Source: Nissolia schottii (lineage: Eukaryota > Streptophyta > Magnoliopsida > Fabales > Fabaceae). Taken from it: DNA of 64,000 nt. Below are positions 13,201 through 25,520 of this stretch, piece after piece. Each line of letters opens with the position of its first letter. The stretch's first letter is position 1. A model generated the notes under the pieces. It made no database searches, had not been told where the DNA came from, and worked only from the letters and a program-made list of their open reading frames with translations. The position numbers and the translations under genes were made by a program. The stretch spans positions 661,287-725,286 of the forward strand of contig QANU01057090.1 in NCBI GenBank assembly GCA_003254905.1, in the 5' to 3' direction.

Positions 13201-14610
13201 TTTTCTCATTCAAAAGCATAAAACATCTAATTAAAATATAGTATGAAATACTTTATATTATTAGTGGATAAAAATTAAACTCCTATAATATTATTAATCA
13301 ACAATTGTACAATTAGTATATTAAAAAGCAATTGTACAATTTGAAATTGAGTAAAACATCATTTTTCATTTATAAAATTGTCAATTTCATCAATTTTGTC
13401 CAAAATCTTTAAAGTTAATTATCAAAATTATCCTTGACGCTATGAAACGTCCATCAAGTTCAACCATAAAGTTAAGATAATGACAAAATTTTTGATCATT
13501 TCAAAAATATAGTGGTGAAATTAATAAAAACTTGTTAAAAATAAATTAATATATTTAGTATATCTGTGATTGATTTCAATTTATTCATAATAAATTTAAG
13601 TTGATTTACTATGATTATGTCATTTAAGTTATTATTCTATTATTGACTTAAATTGATATCTCGTTGTAAACATAAAATACATAACTCAAATAATACAATT
13701 ATTATTTTTATGTTTTTTATCTTTTTTCTATATTTTTCCATGTCGGATTTATTTGTTTTGCCATTATAGTTAACAAATCTGTTTTCAGTAATAAAAATGA
13801 TATTTTACTCGTTTGAAATCGAATGAACCAAAATATCATGGGCACACTAGTAACTGTGAATATCGGCGATAGTGCATAATGCAATTCATTCCAAAACAAG
13901 ACCCCATTCTTTGTAATATCTATCGTGTGGAAGAATACCCAAGTAAGAAGAAACCCTAATATTTTGAAATTTAAAACGACCTTACAAGATTTACATGAGT
14001 CACTGTATATCTAGCACAATATATGTCACTATCATATACAGCAAACAAGTTGATCAACAAAACAGATGGTTACAAAAAAGCACATATTTGGGGGACCATA
14101 TATTCCATCAACATACATGGCTACTTGATTGCTCCTTAAACACACCTCATCAAGTCAAGATGTCTCTATGCTCTTTTGTAATTAGATAACCTCCTACTAT
14201 TTTTATTTATTTATTTATTATTATATTTTAATTTGGGTGTTGGAGTATTGGAGAGGAACAAATATCAATTTGGAGTTTGGACCTTATAGCACAGTGCATG
14301 GAACTGCCGCTTTATTTTTGTTGTTTTTTGGGGTCAGAGGATATAAGTTCCATACAACAGCTGGGAGCTTAAGGCAGAGAAGAAAGACAGAAAGTGATCG
14401 AATTTTTGGGTCTTCAAGTTGGCTTTGTGTTGGGCTTTATATCCAATTTGAGTCTACCTTTCCGTCCAAAATGATGTACATCTCTGATCTTTGGGCTGGG
14501 CTTGATTTGGGAACGTACAAAAATTTTAAATTTTGTTTTTTTCTTTACCACGACCAAAATACCAAAACTGTAAAGTGATATTTATCCTATTAAAATTATA
14601 TTTTTACATT
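10281..14610. other. AT-rich intergenic DNA with decayed repeats
   Basis: No gene recognised over more than 4 kb. A segment at about 11925-12480 repeatedly contains the words TAAACTCGT and ACGAGTTTAC in both orientations, as in the ends of a decayed inverted-repeat transposon, but clear ends and target duplications were not found. A 113-codon open frame at 14237-14578 has no recognisable domain. Confidence 0.45.
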
Positions 14611-14914
14611 TAAGGAGATTGGAGTCTTAAGATGCAAATATAACTAAGAGACCAACGGATGGTTCTCCAAAAAGCTTAAAACCGTAAATTGAATTTTATT
14701 ATTAAAGTCGTGAAAGTTACATAATACATAATTATAATGGAACACCATGGAGTTAGTCAAGATGATGATTAGATGAGCCATAATCCCTTAATCAGTGATC
14801 TCAAGTTTTATGAATAAAAAAAGCTCTCGTTGGGAGATATTTACTCATTTAATGTGCACATATGATAATAGTGTAATTATAACCGTTAATAGAATTCACT
14901 TATTTAATTGATCG
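14611..14914. repeat. 304-bp direct repeat, left copy
   Basis: Starts TAAGGAGATTGGAGTCTTAA and is nearly colinear with 16072-16375, with scattered substitutions but the same length. Together the two copies bracket the pararetroviral fragment. Within it, a stretch with GGTCAA-like and CTCAAG-like words around 14755-14815 could be degenerate tRNA-type box A and B elements; this is weak. Confidence 0.85.
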
Positions 14915-14949
14915 TTCTTAGGATATGAGATTCATCAGAGAACTATTAC

Positions 14950-15606
14950 CTTAATACAAAGGAATTTATCTCTAAATTTTCAGTTGAAATTAAGGATAAA
15001 AATCAAGTGCAAAGATTTTTAGGATGTCTTAATTATATTGCAGATTATATCCCTAACATTCGAGTTATGTGTGCTTCTTTATACAAAATACTTAAAAACA
15101 ATCCGCCTCAATGGGATGATCACATGACCCAGATAATAGTTCAAATAAAAAAGATAGTTCATTCTCTTCCTTGTCTGGGAATTCTAGATCCCGATGCCAA
15201 ACTTATCATAGAAACAGACACATCTGACACAGGTTGTGAGGGTGTCTTAAAACAAATTTTGCCCAATACAAATGTTGAACAAATTGTTAGATATCATTCA
15301 GGTATCTGACATTCTTCTCAACAGTCCTACTCAACTGTCAAAAAGGAGATTTTATCAATTGTTCTATGTATTATGAAATTTCAAGATGATTTGTTCAATA
15401 AGCACTTTTTGATTAAAACAGTTTGTAAAGCTGCCCCTTATGTTTTACAAAAATATGTTAAAAATTTAGTTTCAAAATATACTTTTGCTCAATGGCAATC
15501 TCTACTATCTTGTTTTGATTTTGTTATAGCTCATATTAAAGGAAATACAAATATTTTACCAAATTTTCTTACAAGAGAATTCTTACAGGGATCAAAAATT
15601 GAGTGA
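14950..15606 (+). pseudogene. Endogenous pararetrovirus (Caulimoviridae) polymerase fragment
   Basis: The translated frame matches, from memory, the end of reverse transcriptase and the RNase H region of caulimovirid polymerases, including the conserved primer-grip side region, the RNase H Asp-containing block near 15210-15230 and the C-terminal block ending near 15590. The two open stretches, 15007-15309 and 15373-15606, are in the same frame, and the first ends at an in-frame stop at 15307-15309. The upstream protease and RT palm, movement and coat regions are absent, so this is a non-functional fossil. The fragment starts abruptly next to the left 304-bp repeat. About 460 bp of non-coding sequence follows before the right repeat. 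Confidence 0.85.
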
Positions 15607-16071
15607 AAATACTCTCAAAGATCATTATGGACCCCACTAGATTCTACAAGAAGTTCAATAGAAGTACCAGCTACCTTGGTTAGATCAATATCAAATAGAA
15701 GTATTATTGGGTCATCTACCTAAAGTTCAATAAGACCTTCTGCTCGAGGCAGGGCGAAAAAGAAGAAGAAATGCTTGTATAAGAAAAATCTTTGTATATC
15801 AGAAAAATAAAGAACTTTTGCTCAAATATCTTCATCGTTTTTCTGTAAGTTTTAATGCATTTTATTTTTTTAAGAATTTATTCTATCTTATATTTTTAGA
15901 TTTGCACTTTGATCAAATTATTTAAAATTTTTTGTAGACTATATTGTTATTATGTTAAAATCCGTCAAATGATAGAATATTATGATTTGTTCAATGATTA
16001 TGATTTTACATGGTTTTTTGGTCATGATGAAAATTGATTCTTTTTTCCTTTCTTCCTACCACCAACTCTTT
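15607..16071. other. Non-coding tail after the pararetroviral fragment
   Basis: No coding signal. The first 230 bp, including a purine-rich stretch (GGCAGGGCGAAAAAGAAGAA) and an AATAAA at about 15806-15811, may be the viral 3' non-coding region, since pararetroviral genomes place a regulatory region after the polymerase gene. The rest is AT-rich and of unknown origin. Confidence 0.4.
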
Positions 16072-16375
16072 TAAGGAGATTCGAGTCTTAAGATGCTAAT
16101 ATAAATAAGAGATCAAGGGATGGTTCTCCCAAAAGTTTAAAGCCGTAAATTGAATTTTATTATTAAAGTTGTGAAGGTTACATAATACATAATTATAATG
16201 CAACACCATGGAGTTGGTCAAGGTGGTGATTAGATGAGCCTTGGTCCCTTAATCAATGATCTCAAGTTTTATTATTAAAAAAAGCTTTCATTGGGAGATA
16301 TTTACTCATTTAATGTGCACATATGATAATAGTGTAATTATAACCGCTAACAGAATTCACTCATTTAATTGGTCT
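16072..16375. repeat. 304-bp direct repeat, right copy
   Basis: Right-hand copy of the repeat at 14611-14914, same orientation and length, beginning TAAGGAGATTCGAGTCTTAA and ending near the shared CATTTAATTG. It is slightly diverged from the left copy, which implies the duplication is not recent. Confidence 0.85.
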
Positions 16376-16805
16376 TTCACTCATAATTTTCATAACTCAA
16401 GTTAAATATAAGTTTACTCATTAGTGGGCTTACTATAAAAAAGAGTCTAATGAACTTAAATAAAACAAAAGTTTTGTTAATAAGTGTATGTCTAAGAACA
16501 CTTGTTAAAATTTTAAAATTTCATTATTTTCTTTACGTAAGATATTATAAACTGAAAATAGTTACTCTTTTAATAAAACATTTTTAAGATATTTGTTAGC
16601 CTTTTTTCATACAAGACAAAAGTATAATAAACTTTTTTCACGTGTTGAATATTTTGTAGCATTGATTTGTTATATTCACATTATTAAAACTTAAAGACCA
16701 TACTAAAGAAGAATAAAGAGTTGGATTATTTAAAATAATTAAGTGTTAGTGTCAATTTTAAATATCAACAAATTATTGAATAAATAGTTTAATCTTCAAG
16801 AAAGA

Positions 16806-16840
16806 CACGTGACACGTGAGTGGCACGTGAGGCATGACGT
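16806..16840. promoter_or_regulatory. Triple G-box cluster upstream of the PEPPER-like gene
   Basis: Three perfect CACGTG palindromes start at 16806, 16813 and 16824, followed by a TGACGT at 16835. They lie about 200 bp before the ATG at 17009, where proximal promoter elements are expected. In plants G-boxes bind bHLH (for example PIF) and bZIP factors, and TGACG is a bZIP core. The motifs are read directly; regulation by light or hormone is inference. Confidence 0.6.
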
Positions 16841-17008
16841 TCTCTAGGCCTATATTGTTCCTATTCCGGGTAGATTAATGAAAACTGTAGCGATAAATAG
16901 GAGACAGTAGAAGAGAAGAAGAGTAGATTAATCGAAACTATAAACCCTTTTCTTGGCATTCCCTGCAAAGACCTAAAAAGCTCAAAAGTTCACCGCCCTC
17001 CCTCGGCC

Positions 17009-20000
17009 ATGGCCACCGTCGAACCAATCCAGAACGGCACCTCCAACTCCTCACAGCCTCTCGCTTCGGGGAATGCATCCGCCGCAGAACCACCCTCCAC
17101 CGGCACCGAATCTACTGCCTTAGGCGAAGCTAACCCCTCAACTGAGGAGCCCCAATCTGAGGCAGCTCCGGAACCCGAAGCGGCGGCCACATCCGCCGCC
17201 ACCACCACTCCTCCGGAGAAGAGGTGGCCGGGATGGCCCGGTCACTGCGTGTTCCGGCTGATCGTGCCGGTGCTCAAGGTCGGCAGCATCATTGGGCGCA
17301 AGGGGGAGCTCATCAAGAAGATCTGCGAAGAGACTCGAGCTCGCGTTCGCGTTCTCGACGGCGCCGTCGGCACTCCCGATCGAATCGTGAGTCGCTGGCA
17401 TACATATCTTATCGTTTCTAGGGTTTTGTTTTGTCTCAGTTAGTTCTTGAATTTTCTATTTATGGAACGAAGGCACCGAAATTGGATGTTGCTTCTTCCT
17501 TGCTCTGAAGCAAATTCATGTGTTGAATTACTAGGTTTTGCTAGGTTAAATGTAGCTTCGAATGGGATTCTATTTACCTTATTTATAAAGTTTAGTTTTT
17601 TTGTTTGGTTCTATCTTCTTTTTTTTCTTTACGGGAGGTTACAAGTTTAGGCATGCGTTACTCTCATTTATCCTTTACTAATAAGTGTGTATGTTATCAC
17701 TGGTGTTGTAATTTGTTTTCATGTTTGCTTTCTTTGATCAACTTCAATTTATTCACGACCTCATCACTATTTGACGTGTTTTACTTAGCTATTAAAATAG
17801 TATTAATAGGATTAATTTTTATTCAAGGTTGCCTATTGTGTAGGTATTATTATTATATTGTTATTGTTATTAGTAGTATTAGTAGTTGTAATAGTAATAA
17901 TAGTAGTAGTAGTAGCAGCAGCAGCATTTGTGAAGTAGGTTTCTCTGTAGGATTTACAGGTGTTATCATGTCCTTGCTTGCTGTTGGCATGTTGCTTTCA
18001 AATCTAATTTCGTTTGAATTTCAAGTTAGGACCCTGCACAGTTGGTGATAATATGTCATATGCTTAGAATACTGTTGAGTTTGAATTGTAAGATAGGCCC
18101 CTGCACAATTACTGATAATACATCATATGTGTAGAATACTGTTGTGTTTCAATATGATCTACAGCTTGCAACTTTCAATGTAGGTAGGAAAATGCTGAAG
18201 TGAATGGAAGTTAACTCTTAATTTAGTTGCTTTATATGCTGTTCAGATGATTCTTGTATTCACGTTACTGGCTTCTAAAAAATGCGTAGATGAGGATATT
18301 TTGTAATTTTGTATCTGTTTCTATTTCTGTTTTATCCTGAACGTGGGTTAAATTTTGTTTGCAGGTGCTTATATCAGGGAAGGAAGACCCTGAGTTACCA
18401 CTTTCTCCTGCAATGGATGCTGTAATAAGGATTTTTAAACGTGTTACGGGATTATCTGAAACTGATGGGGAGAACAATGCATCAGGAGCTACCGGGGCTG
18501 CATTTTGTTCCATCCGTTTATTGGTGGCATCAACACAGGCCATCAATTTGATTGGAAAGCAGGGCTCATTAATCAAATCTATACAGGAAAATACTGGTGC
18601 TTCTGTTAGAGTATTGTCAGGAGGTATGCTTCCTGTCACTGTTATCCAATTGAACATAATACATCTATGGTTTCCTCTATTTCTAGTTGGCAGCTAGTGA
18701 TTTTGTATATTCTTTCTCATATTGGCTAATATTACTAAAGTGTTTTGAATTGTACATTCAATCAGATTTGTATTGCCAGATGTTTTTTTTTTTTAGCCTA
18801 ACTTTTTTTTGCAAAATCCAATTTGACTTTATATTAAGATTTTTGTTCTCATTTTAATGTGCCCAATGAGAATGAGTTGTTGTTGTTGCTATTATTATTA
18901 TCATTGCTGTTGTTGTCATTCAATGATGGAAGTGATTCTGATGCCAATTTTTTTGGTCATAGATGAGGTGCCATTTTATGCTGCTGCCGATGAGAGGATT
19001 GTAGAACTGCAGGGAGAAGCCTTGAAGGTGCTTAAGGCTCTTGAAGCAGTAGTTGGGCACCTGAGGAAATTTTTGGTTGATCATAGTGTTCTTCCCCTAT
19101 TTGAGAAAACTGTAAGTGTGATACTAACTAAATTTGAATTAAGCTTAAAAGTTGATACCTGTGTATATTCTGTATGTTGTATTGCTATTTTGTTTAATGT
19201 GAAAGGTATCTTATCCTGGTATTTACCTTATCTTACACTAAGATATGCAAATCCTTTCTTTTGTTCAAGTACAATGCAACAGTCTCCCAAGACCGGCAGG
19301 CGCAGGCAGATACCTGGGCTGACAAATCATCGCTGCATAGTGCTTCACAACCTAATATTGTTGCTGATGTTTCTCTTCCAACAAAAAGGGATTCTCTCTA
19401 TGCTGACCGTGAAAGTCAATTTGATTCACTACTCTCTTCCTCCTCTGTGTCACTATATGGACAAGATTCTTCACTTTCTGGTCTTCGTTCTTCAGCTCTT
19501 ACTCGAGCTACTCCTCCTATTGTTACTACGGTTAGCATTTTTAAGTGCCTCTTATGTCATTGTTTACCAATTGTGTGTGTGTAAGAAATTAAGGCATTTT
19601 TATTTGAGTGTTTTACTTCATGCGTCCAAATTTTAATTTCGAAGGTGATGTTAACATGTGACTTCTTTCTACATGCACTTGCACCTATTACTCCTAGTTT
19701 TTAAAGTGAGTCATACCCTATGATATGTCAATTTCTTATACTATGATATGGAGTGAACTGAAGATATATCCCATTTCCATTTCTAATGTGTTTGCTCATT
19801 CCTTACTCCGTTCCCTTTTTTTTCTGTTATTTGTCATGATAACTCACCCTGCATTATTTCGTTGTATCAGGTAATACAAACAATGCAAATACCACTATCC
19901 TATGCAGAGGACATCATTGGTCTACAAGGTACTAATATTGATTACATTCGGCATACTAGTGGAGCCATATTGACCGTGCAGGAGAGCAGGGTGCCTGATG

Positions 20001-22964
20001 AAATCATTGTCGAAATAAAAGGCACTTCATCTCAGGTTCAGTTGGCACAACAATTGATTCAGGTAGGGACTTGGGTCTAAGAAAAGAATGTTACATTTTT
20101 CTGGTCTTGCTACTTCTGTATGATATGAGATATGTATGCATATTTGGATAGCTATAACATATTTCTTGCCCAGCTACTCATTTTTTAGATGTTATTGCTT
20201 CACTTGTTAGAATTTTAGACACTTGCTTGTAGATGATATTCCCATTCCTCATATTGGTTAAAGAATTTAAACTATTTAGGAGATATTGATAGATAAGTAG
20301 TGGGGATGGAAGTAGGTCAAGCCGCTTGTTGGGGACCTTTGGCCTGGCCCATTTAAGGCCTAGCTTGGCCTAGCCCATTTAATAAACAAGTTAGGTCAAG
20401 GCTTTTGAAAAAGTCTTTTTAGCTAAATAGGCTAGATTCTATACAATAAAAAAAGCCCAACAGGTTGACCTATTTATAAAAATATATCTTTTTCTTATTC
20501 TTGAATGTATAAAAAAAATCTCATCATATTCTTATAATATCACCTAATTATATTCAAAATCCTTTTGCTTCTTGCCTTGATCACTCCCTTAGAAATAGAG
20601 TAAGACATTTTTCTTTGACTCCTCATCTCTCTGTCTTCAACCTAGGCATCTAATGCTTCATCTTTTCGTCTCTTCTATACTGTCTATTAATTTGTTTTCT
20701 CTTGTTATATCACTTCAATCTTTGTATAGTGGTATTATTTCTTAGTTACTAATATAATTCTTCTTCTTTCATGCTTATTTTGACTGTGTTAAACTTAAAT
20801 GGCTAAATTTTTTTTTTCATGTATTTCCTGTTAATGACTTAATTAGATATATTGTATTTTTAACTTCAATAACAAACAATGTCTATGACGAATAATAGAC
20901 CTTGGCTGAATAATTTAGAAAACCTATTTACACCAAAGCCTAGTCTGACACTGCCCATTTTCAACCCGTAGTAAGTAGTAGAAATGGGATCAAAAAGTGG
21001 TTTCATCTGTTTAGCTTAGTTGGGTGGAAGTTAGACAAAACAGATGTTAGTTTTAAATTTTCATAAACACAATTAAACATAACATTATTTAAGTGAGCAT
21101 CATCTCGAGTAGTCAAGACAGATGACCATTATGGGATGTATACCAGACTTAAAACCTGCCCTTTAGAAATTCTTTCTTCTCTGGTTGATTGGATTAGACA
21201 AAGGTTTCGTTTGGGTAAATAGCTTAACTAAAGCCTTCTGTGAAAAGTAACTAATGCATGAGTTATTTCTTGTTTGAATGTTCAGTAACATGAGTGTTTG
21301 TTTTGAGGAGAAGACTTCTATGGAAGGGGCTGAGTTATGGACCAAATTGGTCTTTGTATAATTTTAATGAAAATAAACACAAACTACATTTTTACGCTTC
21401 TCTTTATTCTCTTCCCCAACCCTCCTCCTCTGCTTTATCCGCCTATCTCTTTTTGTCCTCCTCTTGGCGCTGGCGCCACTCCTGCGTCCTCTGACCACTG
21501 GCACTGCTCCTGCATCCTCCACCGGTGCCACTGCCCTTCACCCCACCACCGTTCAGGTCTTCGTTGTCGCTGCCTCCTTCCCATACATTTACACAGTGAA
21601 AAGGATGTTGAACCAGAACTAAGTAGCAAGGCTGATCTGGCACGGCAGAGTTTCAGCGGGTCTGGTGCGGCGGAGATTTGATGGAACTGATGCAGCAGAG
21701 ATTCGCCAGGATCTGAGTGTGTTGGGATCTGGACCCCCACTCCCTAAAATATGTTACAGGAATGAATAAATGTGGAAGAAAAAGTGGTGGTTCTTGCATT
21801 TTTCCCTTATTGATAATTTGTTCAGTACTTTACTCTATAAACAACAACACAAGAAAGAGTGTTGGGGTTCAAAAAAGAGGGCTGAAGATAGATATATAAA
21901 GGCAAAGTAGGGGAAATGGGGATGGCGGTTGTGCATCTCCATCACCAGATGTGTGGCAGTGTGGGTATTGAGGTGGGAGGAGGAGGAACAGTGAGACGGT
22001 GGCTAGGGGCTGGGCAGGTCGGCGGTGTTAGTGTTGGGGCAAGAAGATTCACAAGGGTGGTGGTAGAGAGAGAAATTACAAGAGTGGTAAAGGGTAAAAT
22101 TGGTGAATCAAGTCAAAATATTATTAAAATATAAATATAATTTATTATATAATTATTTTTTTAGACATAATCTATACCATTCATTAATTTTTCTATGGCT
22201 GAGATTTAGGGACCATTTTGGTATGGTCCCTAACTCAGCCCTCTACATTGAAGATTTGAAGTCTTCATGTGCCTAGACAGTGCTGGAGACTATTTTGAGA
22301 AGATAACTACATCTTTCCAAAAAGCACTAAAAGTGACTTTTTGGAAAGTAAAATTTGGTCCAAAATTCAAATCCAAATGGTTATAGCGTGACTTTTGACT
22401 GCTTAAAAGGTTAAAAAAGCATAGTTGAGCTATTCAAAGAAAACCCTAACTTTTCAAAGATAAGACTTATTGGTTAAAGAGAATATAGTCATTCACTGGA
22501 TATAAGTTTAGACAAAAAGATATGAGAAATTCACCTTAGGTTGCAAGTATTTAATTACATCTTTATTGTACCCCTGCTTCCTCCTAAGGACTGTTTTACT
22601 AGTCATTTAGGAAATGAAGTTTTGGTTTGGCATGATTAGGATTGTGATGCATTTCTTGTCTTTCATACATGTATTGCTCATTTATGCTATTGGCATGCTG
22701 ACATTTGATATGGTACTGCCCCCTTGGTACAAATTCATGCTGGAAACATGTTTGCTCTTGCTGATGGCAATTTCTGTGTTACAGGAAGTTATAGCCAATC
22801 ACAAAGAACCTGCCGCTAGTGGTTATGGCAGGTTAGATGCAGGTCTCAGGTCTTCTTACTCTCAATTGGGCAGTTCATCGTACCCCTCATCGTCTTTGTC
22901 CTCACAACCATACAGTGGGTATGGATCTTCTGGTCTAGGCGGCTACAGTTCTTTCAGACTTTAA
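17009..22964 (+). CDS. PEP: PEPPER/FLK-like triple-KH RNA-binding protein
   Basis: Nuclear poly(C)-binding-type protein; in Arabidopsis PEPPER and FLK act in flowering time and floral RNA processing. Six exons: 17009-17386, 18365-18623, 18963-19111, 19270-19530, 19871-20062 and 22785-22964; 472 aa. An Ala/Ser/Pro/Glu-rich N-terminus (1-70) is followed by [17 protein letters not shown] and three KH domains with GxxG loops: GRKG (about residue 96), GKQG (about 190) and GLQG (in exon 5). The C-terminus is Ser/Gly/Tyr-rich and ends GYSSFRL, like PEPPER. All intron phases agree. Intron 5 (2.7 kb) holds a TIR element. PEPPER is next to CIL in Arabidopsis, as here with the CIA2-like gene, which favours PEPPER over FLK. 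Confidence 0.95.
17872..17932. repeat. Trinucleotide (AGT/AGC)n microsatellite in intron 1
   Basis: Runs of TAGTAGTAG, AATAATAG and AGCAGCAGC inside intron 1 of the PEPPER-like gene. They are intronic and not translated in the gene model. Confidence 0.7.
18020..18155. repeat. Tandem duplication of about 67 bp in intron 1
   Basis: TAGGACCCTGCACAGTT...CATATG...AGAATACTGTTG at 18027 recurs as TAGGCCCCTGCACAATT...CATATG...AGAATACTGTTG at 18094. Period is about 67 bp, with roughly a dozen differences. No function is apparent. Confidence 0.7.
20290..20975. mobile_element. Decayed transposon fragment in PEPPER-like intron 5
   Basis: A block opening with repeated GGCCTGGCCCATTTAAGGCC-type words and closing near CTGCCCATTTTCAACCC resembles the purine/pyrimidine word style of plant hAT-type non-autonomous elements. 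Ends and target duplication were not resolved, so this is a weak call. Confidence 0.35.
21325..22242. mobile_element. TIR element with GC-rich interior in PEPPER-like intron 5
   Basis: The left end AGGGGCTGAGTTATGGACC is matched in inverted orientation by the right end (reverse complement AGGGCTGAGTTAGGGACCAT). The 918-bp interior switches from AT-rich to GC-rich at about 21470-21720 and 21915-22050 (for example CTTGGCGCTGGCGCCACTCC), unlike its surroundings. That pattern is seen in Pack-MULE-type elements that captured gene fragments. No target duplication was found and the captured gene, if any, is not recognised. Confidence 0.55.
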
Positions 22965-23844
22965 AATGGTCTCTCTGGGTTGACGAGGACTGTTTTTGAG
23001 CTAGTTTGTTCTAATTGGATCTAATTGGAGAGAATTAATGCTACAGTGTTATGAAGCCACTGAAACACGTTTTTTTTTTTTTATTTTTTTTTTTATTTTT
23101 ATATTTAACCTGATATCATGTAATGGGGGTGATTTTCAATGTGGCTGAGAGTTAAGTAGTGCCATAGAAAATGTAACGAAATATTAGTCAATTTCATGAT
23201 TTTTAGTTTGTAGTGTATATGTGCATCGATTTAGAAGCATGGTGGTATGAAGCTATCTTTTTGTACTTTTGCACTACCAAATACTTACACCCAATCACAC
23301 TCGCTGCTTAGATGTTGGCCCCTAGTTATTGACATAATATGCCGGACCTGATGGATTTTCTCATGTTAAAATTAGTCATATTTGATTTTGTGAAGAGATC
23401 TAAAGACAACAGTTTAAATTGGGTTCCTCAATTTTAAAAGGTTTCTATTTATTTAAAATTATTCTTTACTTACTGTTACACCACCAAACATGATCAATTT
23501 TGTCATTGGACTGGTGTGTTTATTTTGCCAATCAAATAGTTCATTTCTTTTATACCATCGGAAGTTAACGTGGTGCGGTCAAATTTATTGGCTGATTACG
23601 CATCCCTCCTATCTGTTGTGTTTGTTTGGTATCTATTATGATTTTTATGAAATCAAACACCAAACTGAACGGCCATATCTCTATATTATGCACTATCCTT
23701 TTACGAAGACGTTCAACACTTGTCATTTATTCTTTCCGTCACCATATCAGTGGCTTATGGCTGATCTAGAGGATCACAAATCCGTAAGTCAACTTGTTAG
23801 ATTTTTTTGGGAAATGAACAACAAATAATAAATCAAATAAAAAA
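22965..23844. other. 3' UTR and downstream region of the PEPPER-like gene
   Basis: Immediately follows the TAA stop. A T-rich run lies at 23070-23100. The open frame 23490-23828 has no recognisable domain. Nothing else seen before the LTR that starts at 23845. Confidence 0.5.
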
Positions 23845-25066
23845 TGTAACATCTCGCTTTTTTCTTAAAAGGAATTTCGCGTAATAAATAAATATACAAG
23901 TCATTTATTTAGACTGGATAATTATATTACAAATTTTATTTTTTAAAAATACCAGTCAAAATAATGTTTTTGCGATCTCGCGAAATTTTGCGAGATCCCG
24001 ACCGATTTTCAGTCGTCGTTGAAATTTAATTACGTATCGAATGTACTAGTAAAATACACTGTTATGAAAGGAAAATTACGAGTACCCTAGATTAAGTTAA
24101 ATTCCTCATTAGAATTGTTTATGCAATATATTTTTATGTCTAAATAATTTTGCGTGTCGATTTTCAGTCGTCGCCGAAATTTAAATACGTACCGAAGGTA
24201 CCCGTAAAAAACATTTTTACGAGAGAAAAATTACAAGTACCTTAAATTAATTTAAATTCCTCATTTTAAGTGTTTGAAAATTATATGTTTATGTTTAGAT
24301 AATTTTTACGACATCCGTTAATTTTCAGTGCACGTGGTCATACACGTATTCGGACAGTTAACGACTAAATACGAACCAATTTTTAGTGAAAGACATCAGC
24401 CTTGCATGGCTGAAAATCAGCACCATACCTCCACCACCAACTCTCTTACACACTTATAATCAACCTTACCATGAGCCATACTCTTCACTATTCACCCATC
24501 ATTACCTCCAATTTATTTAACCCATTTTAATTCATTTTTCCCCTAAAATTTTCCTTCAAGATCCGAAGCATCAGCAACTTCCATTCCCATATTCATCTTC
24601 TTCCTCTTCTTCATAATTTCTCTCTAAAAACCAAAGAGCCAAGCCTCCAAAGAACACATCATTGCCACCAAGAGAAACTTAGGCATTCTTGCCTTATTTT
24701 CCTAGCCAAAACTAAACACTACTAGAGCCTCCACACCCTCATCCTTGCTTCCTCTTTTCATCCCAAAGTGGTCAAGAAGAACTCATTATCTTTTCTCCCA
24801 AAAATCACCCAAAACACTAGCCTCCATCTTCAAGCTTCCTCTTGGAAAAATGTGATCACAAGCTTGAATTTTCAAGCACTCTTGGGAACTCTCTCCTCAA
24901 CACTCTCTTCACCATCAACCTTCCTTAGAAAGTGGATAAAACCTAACTTAACCACCACCTTGGTGGCCTATGTGTGTGTTGTATGTTGAACATATGAAAA
25001 TGTGATATATTGCATATTATATGTTTGATATGGATGCATGTGTTATGTAAGTAGTTTGGAAGCTGA

Positions 25067-25074
<8 letters not shown>

Positions 25075-25099
<25 letters not shown>

Positions 25100-25110
25100 T
25101 GTATGTATGT
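25075..25110. repeat. (TGTA)n microsatellite
   Basis: About nine tandem TGTA/GTAT tetranucleotides inside the older LTR. On the minus strand this produces a spurious Thr/His/Ile-repeat reading frame. Confidence 0.85.
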
Positions 25111-25220
25111 TGGAAATGTATTTTTGTGGTTGCTAGAAACTGTAGTGGAAGCCCCAAGGGTGGTGCATGGAATGGTGTTGAATATGCTCCTGATTTCCGT
25201 TAACAGCTCAGACCTTTGGT

Positions 25221-25520
25221 CATTCGATTGACTAGGCATGATCATTCAAATGAATCGTTAATTTTGCTAAACCGAGAGCAAAATATTCAGGTCATTCGAA
25301 TGACTATAGAAATGATCATTCGAATGAATCATTGATTTTACTAAACCAAGAGTAAAATATTGAAGTCATTTGAATGAACAGTCTTTGTCATTCGAATGAC
25401 ATATTTCGTGCACCAACTCGAGCCGAATTTCTTGGTCATTCAGTTGAATGACCTCATTCATTCGAATGACAACCTCACTGTCAGCGTCAATCGAATGGAT
25501 TTTTATAGGTCATTTGAATG
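25221..25520. repeat. Array of paired CATTCGAATG palindromes
   Basis: Ten copies or near-copies of the palindrome CATTCGAATG start at 25221, 25243, 25293, 25317, 25367, 25389, 25437, 25459, 25488 and 25511. They form five pairs with internal spacing of 22, 24, 22, 22 and 23 bp, and the first four pairs repeat every 70-74 bp. The copy at 25437 carries a 4-bp insertion at its centre but keeps its arms. It lies about 1.4 kb into the older LTR. Confidence 0.85.

Noticed and set aside
14237..14578. 113-codon open frame upstream of the 304-bp repeat
   Set aside because: No recognisable domain, no splice context, no homologue recalled; composition is like the non-coding surroundings.
21337..21681. 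114-codon frame within the TIR element of intron 5
   Set aside because: Low-complexity Pro/His/Ser content from a GC-rich transposon interior; no domain recognised.
22614..22784. Hydrophobic extension upstream of PEPPER-like exon 6
   Set aside because: It is intron read-through before the acceptor at 22783-22784; the homology begins at EVIANHKEP.
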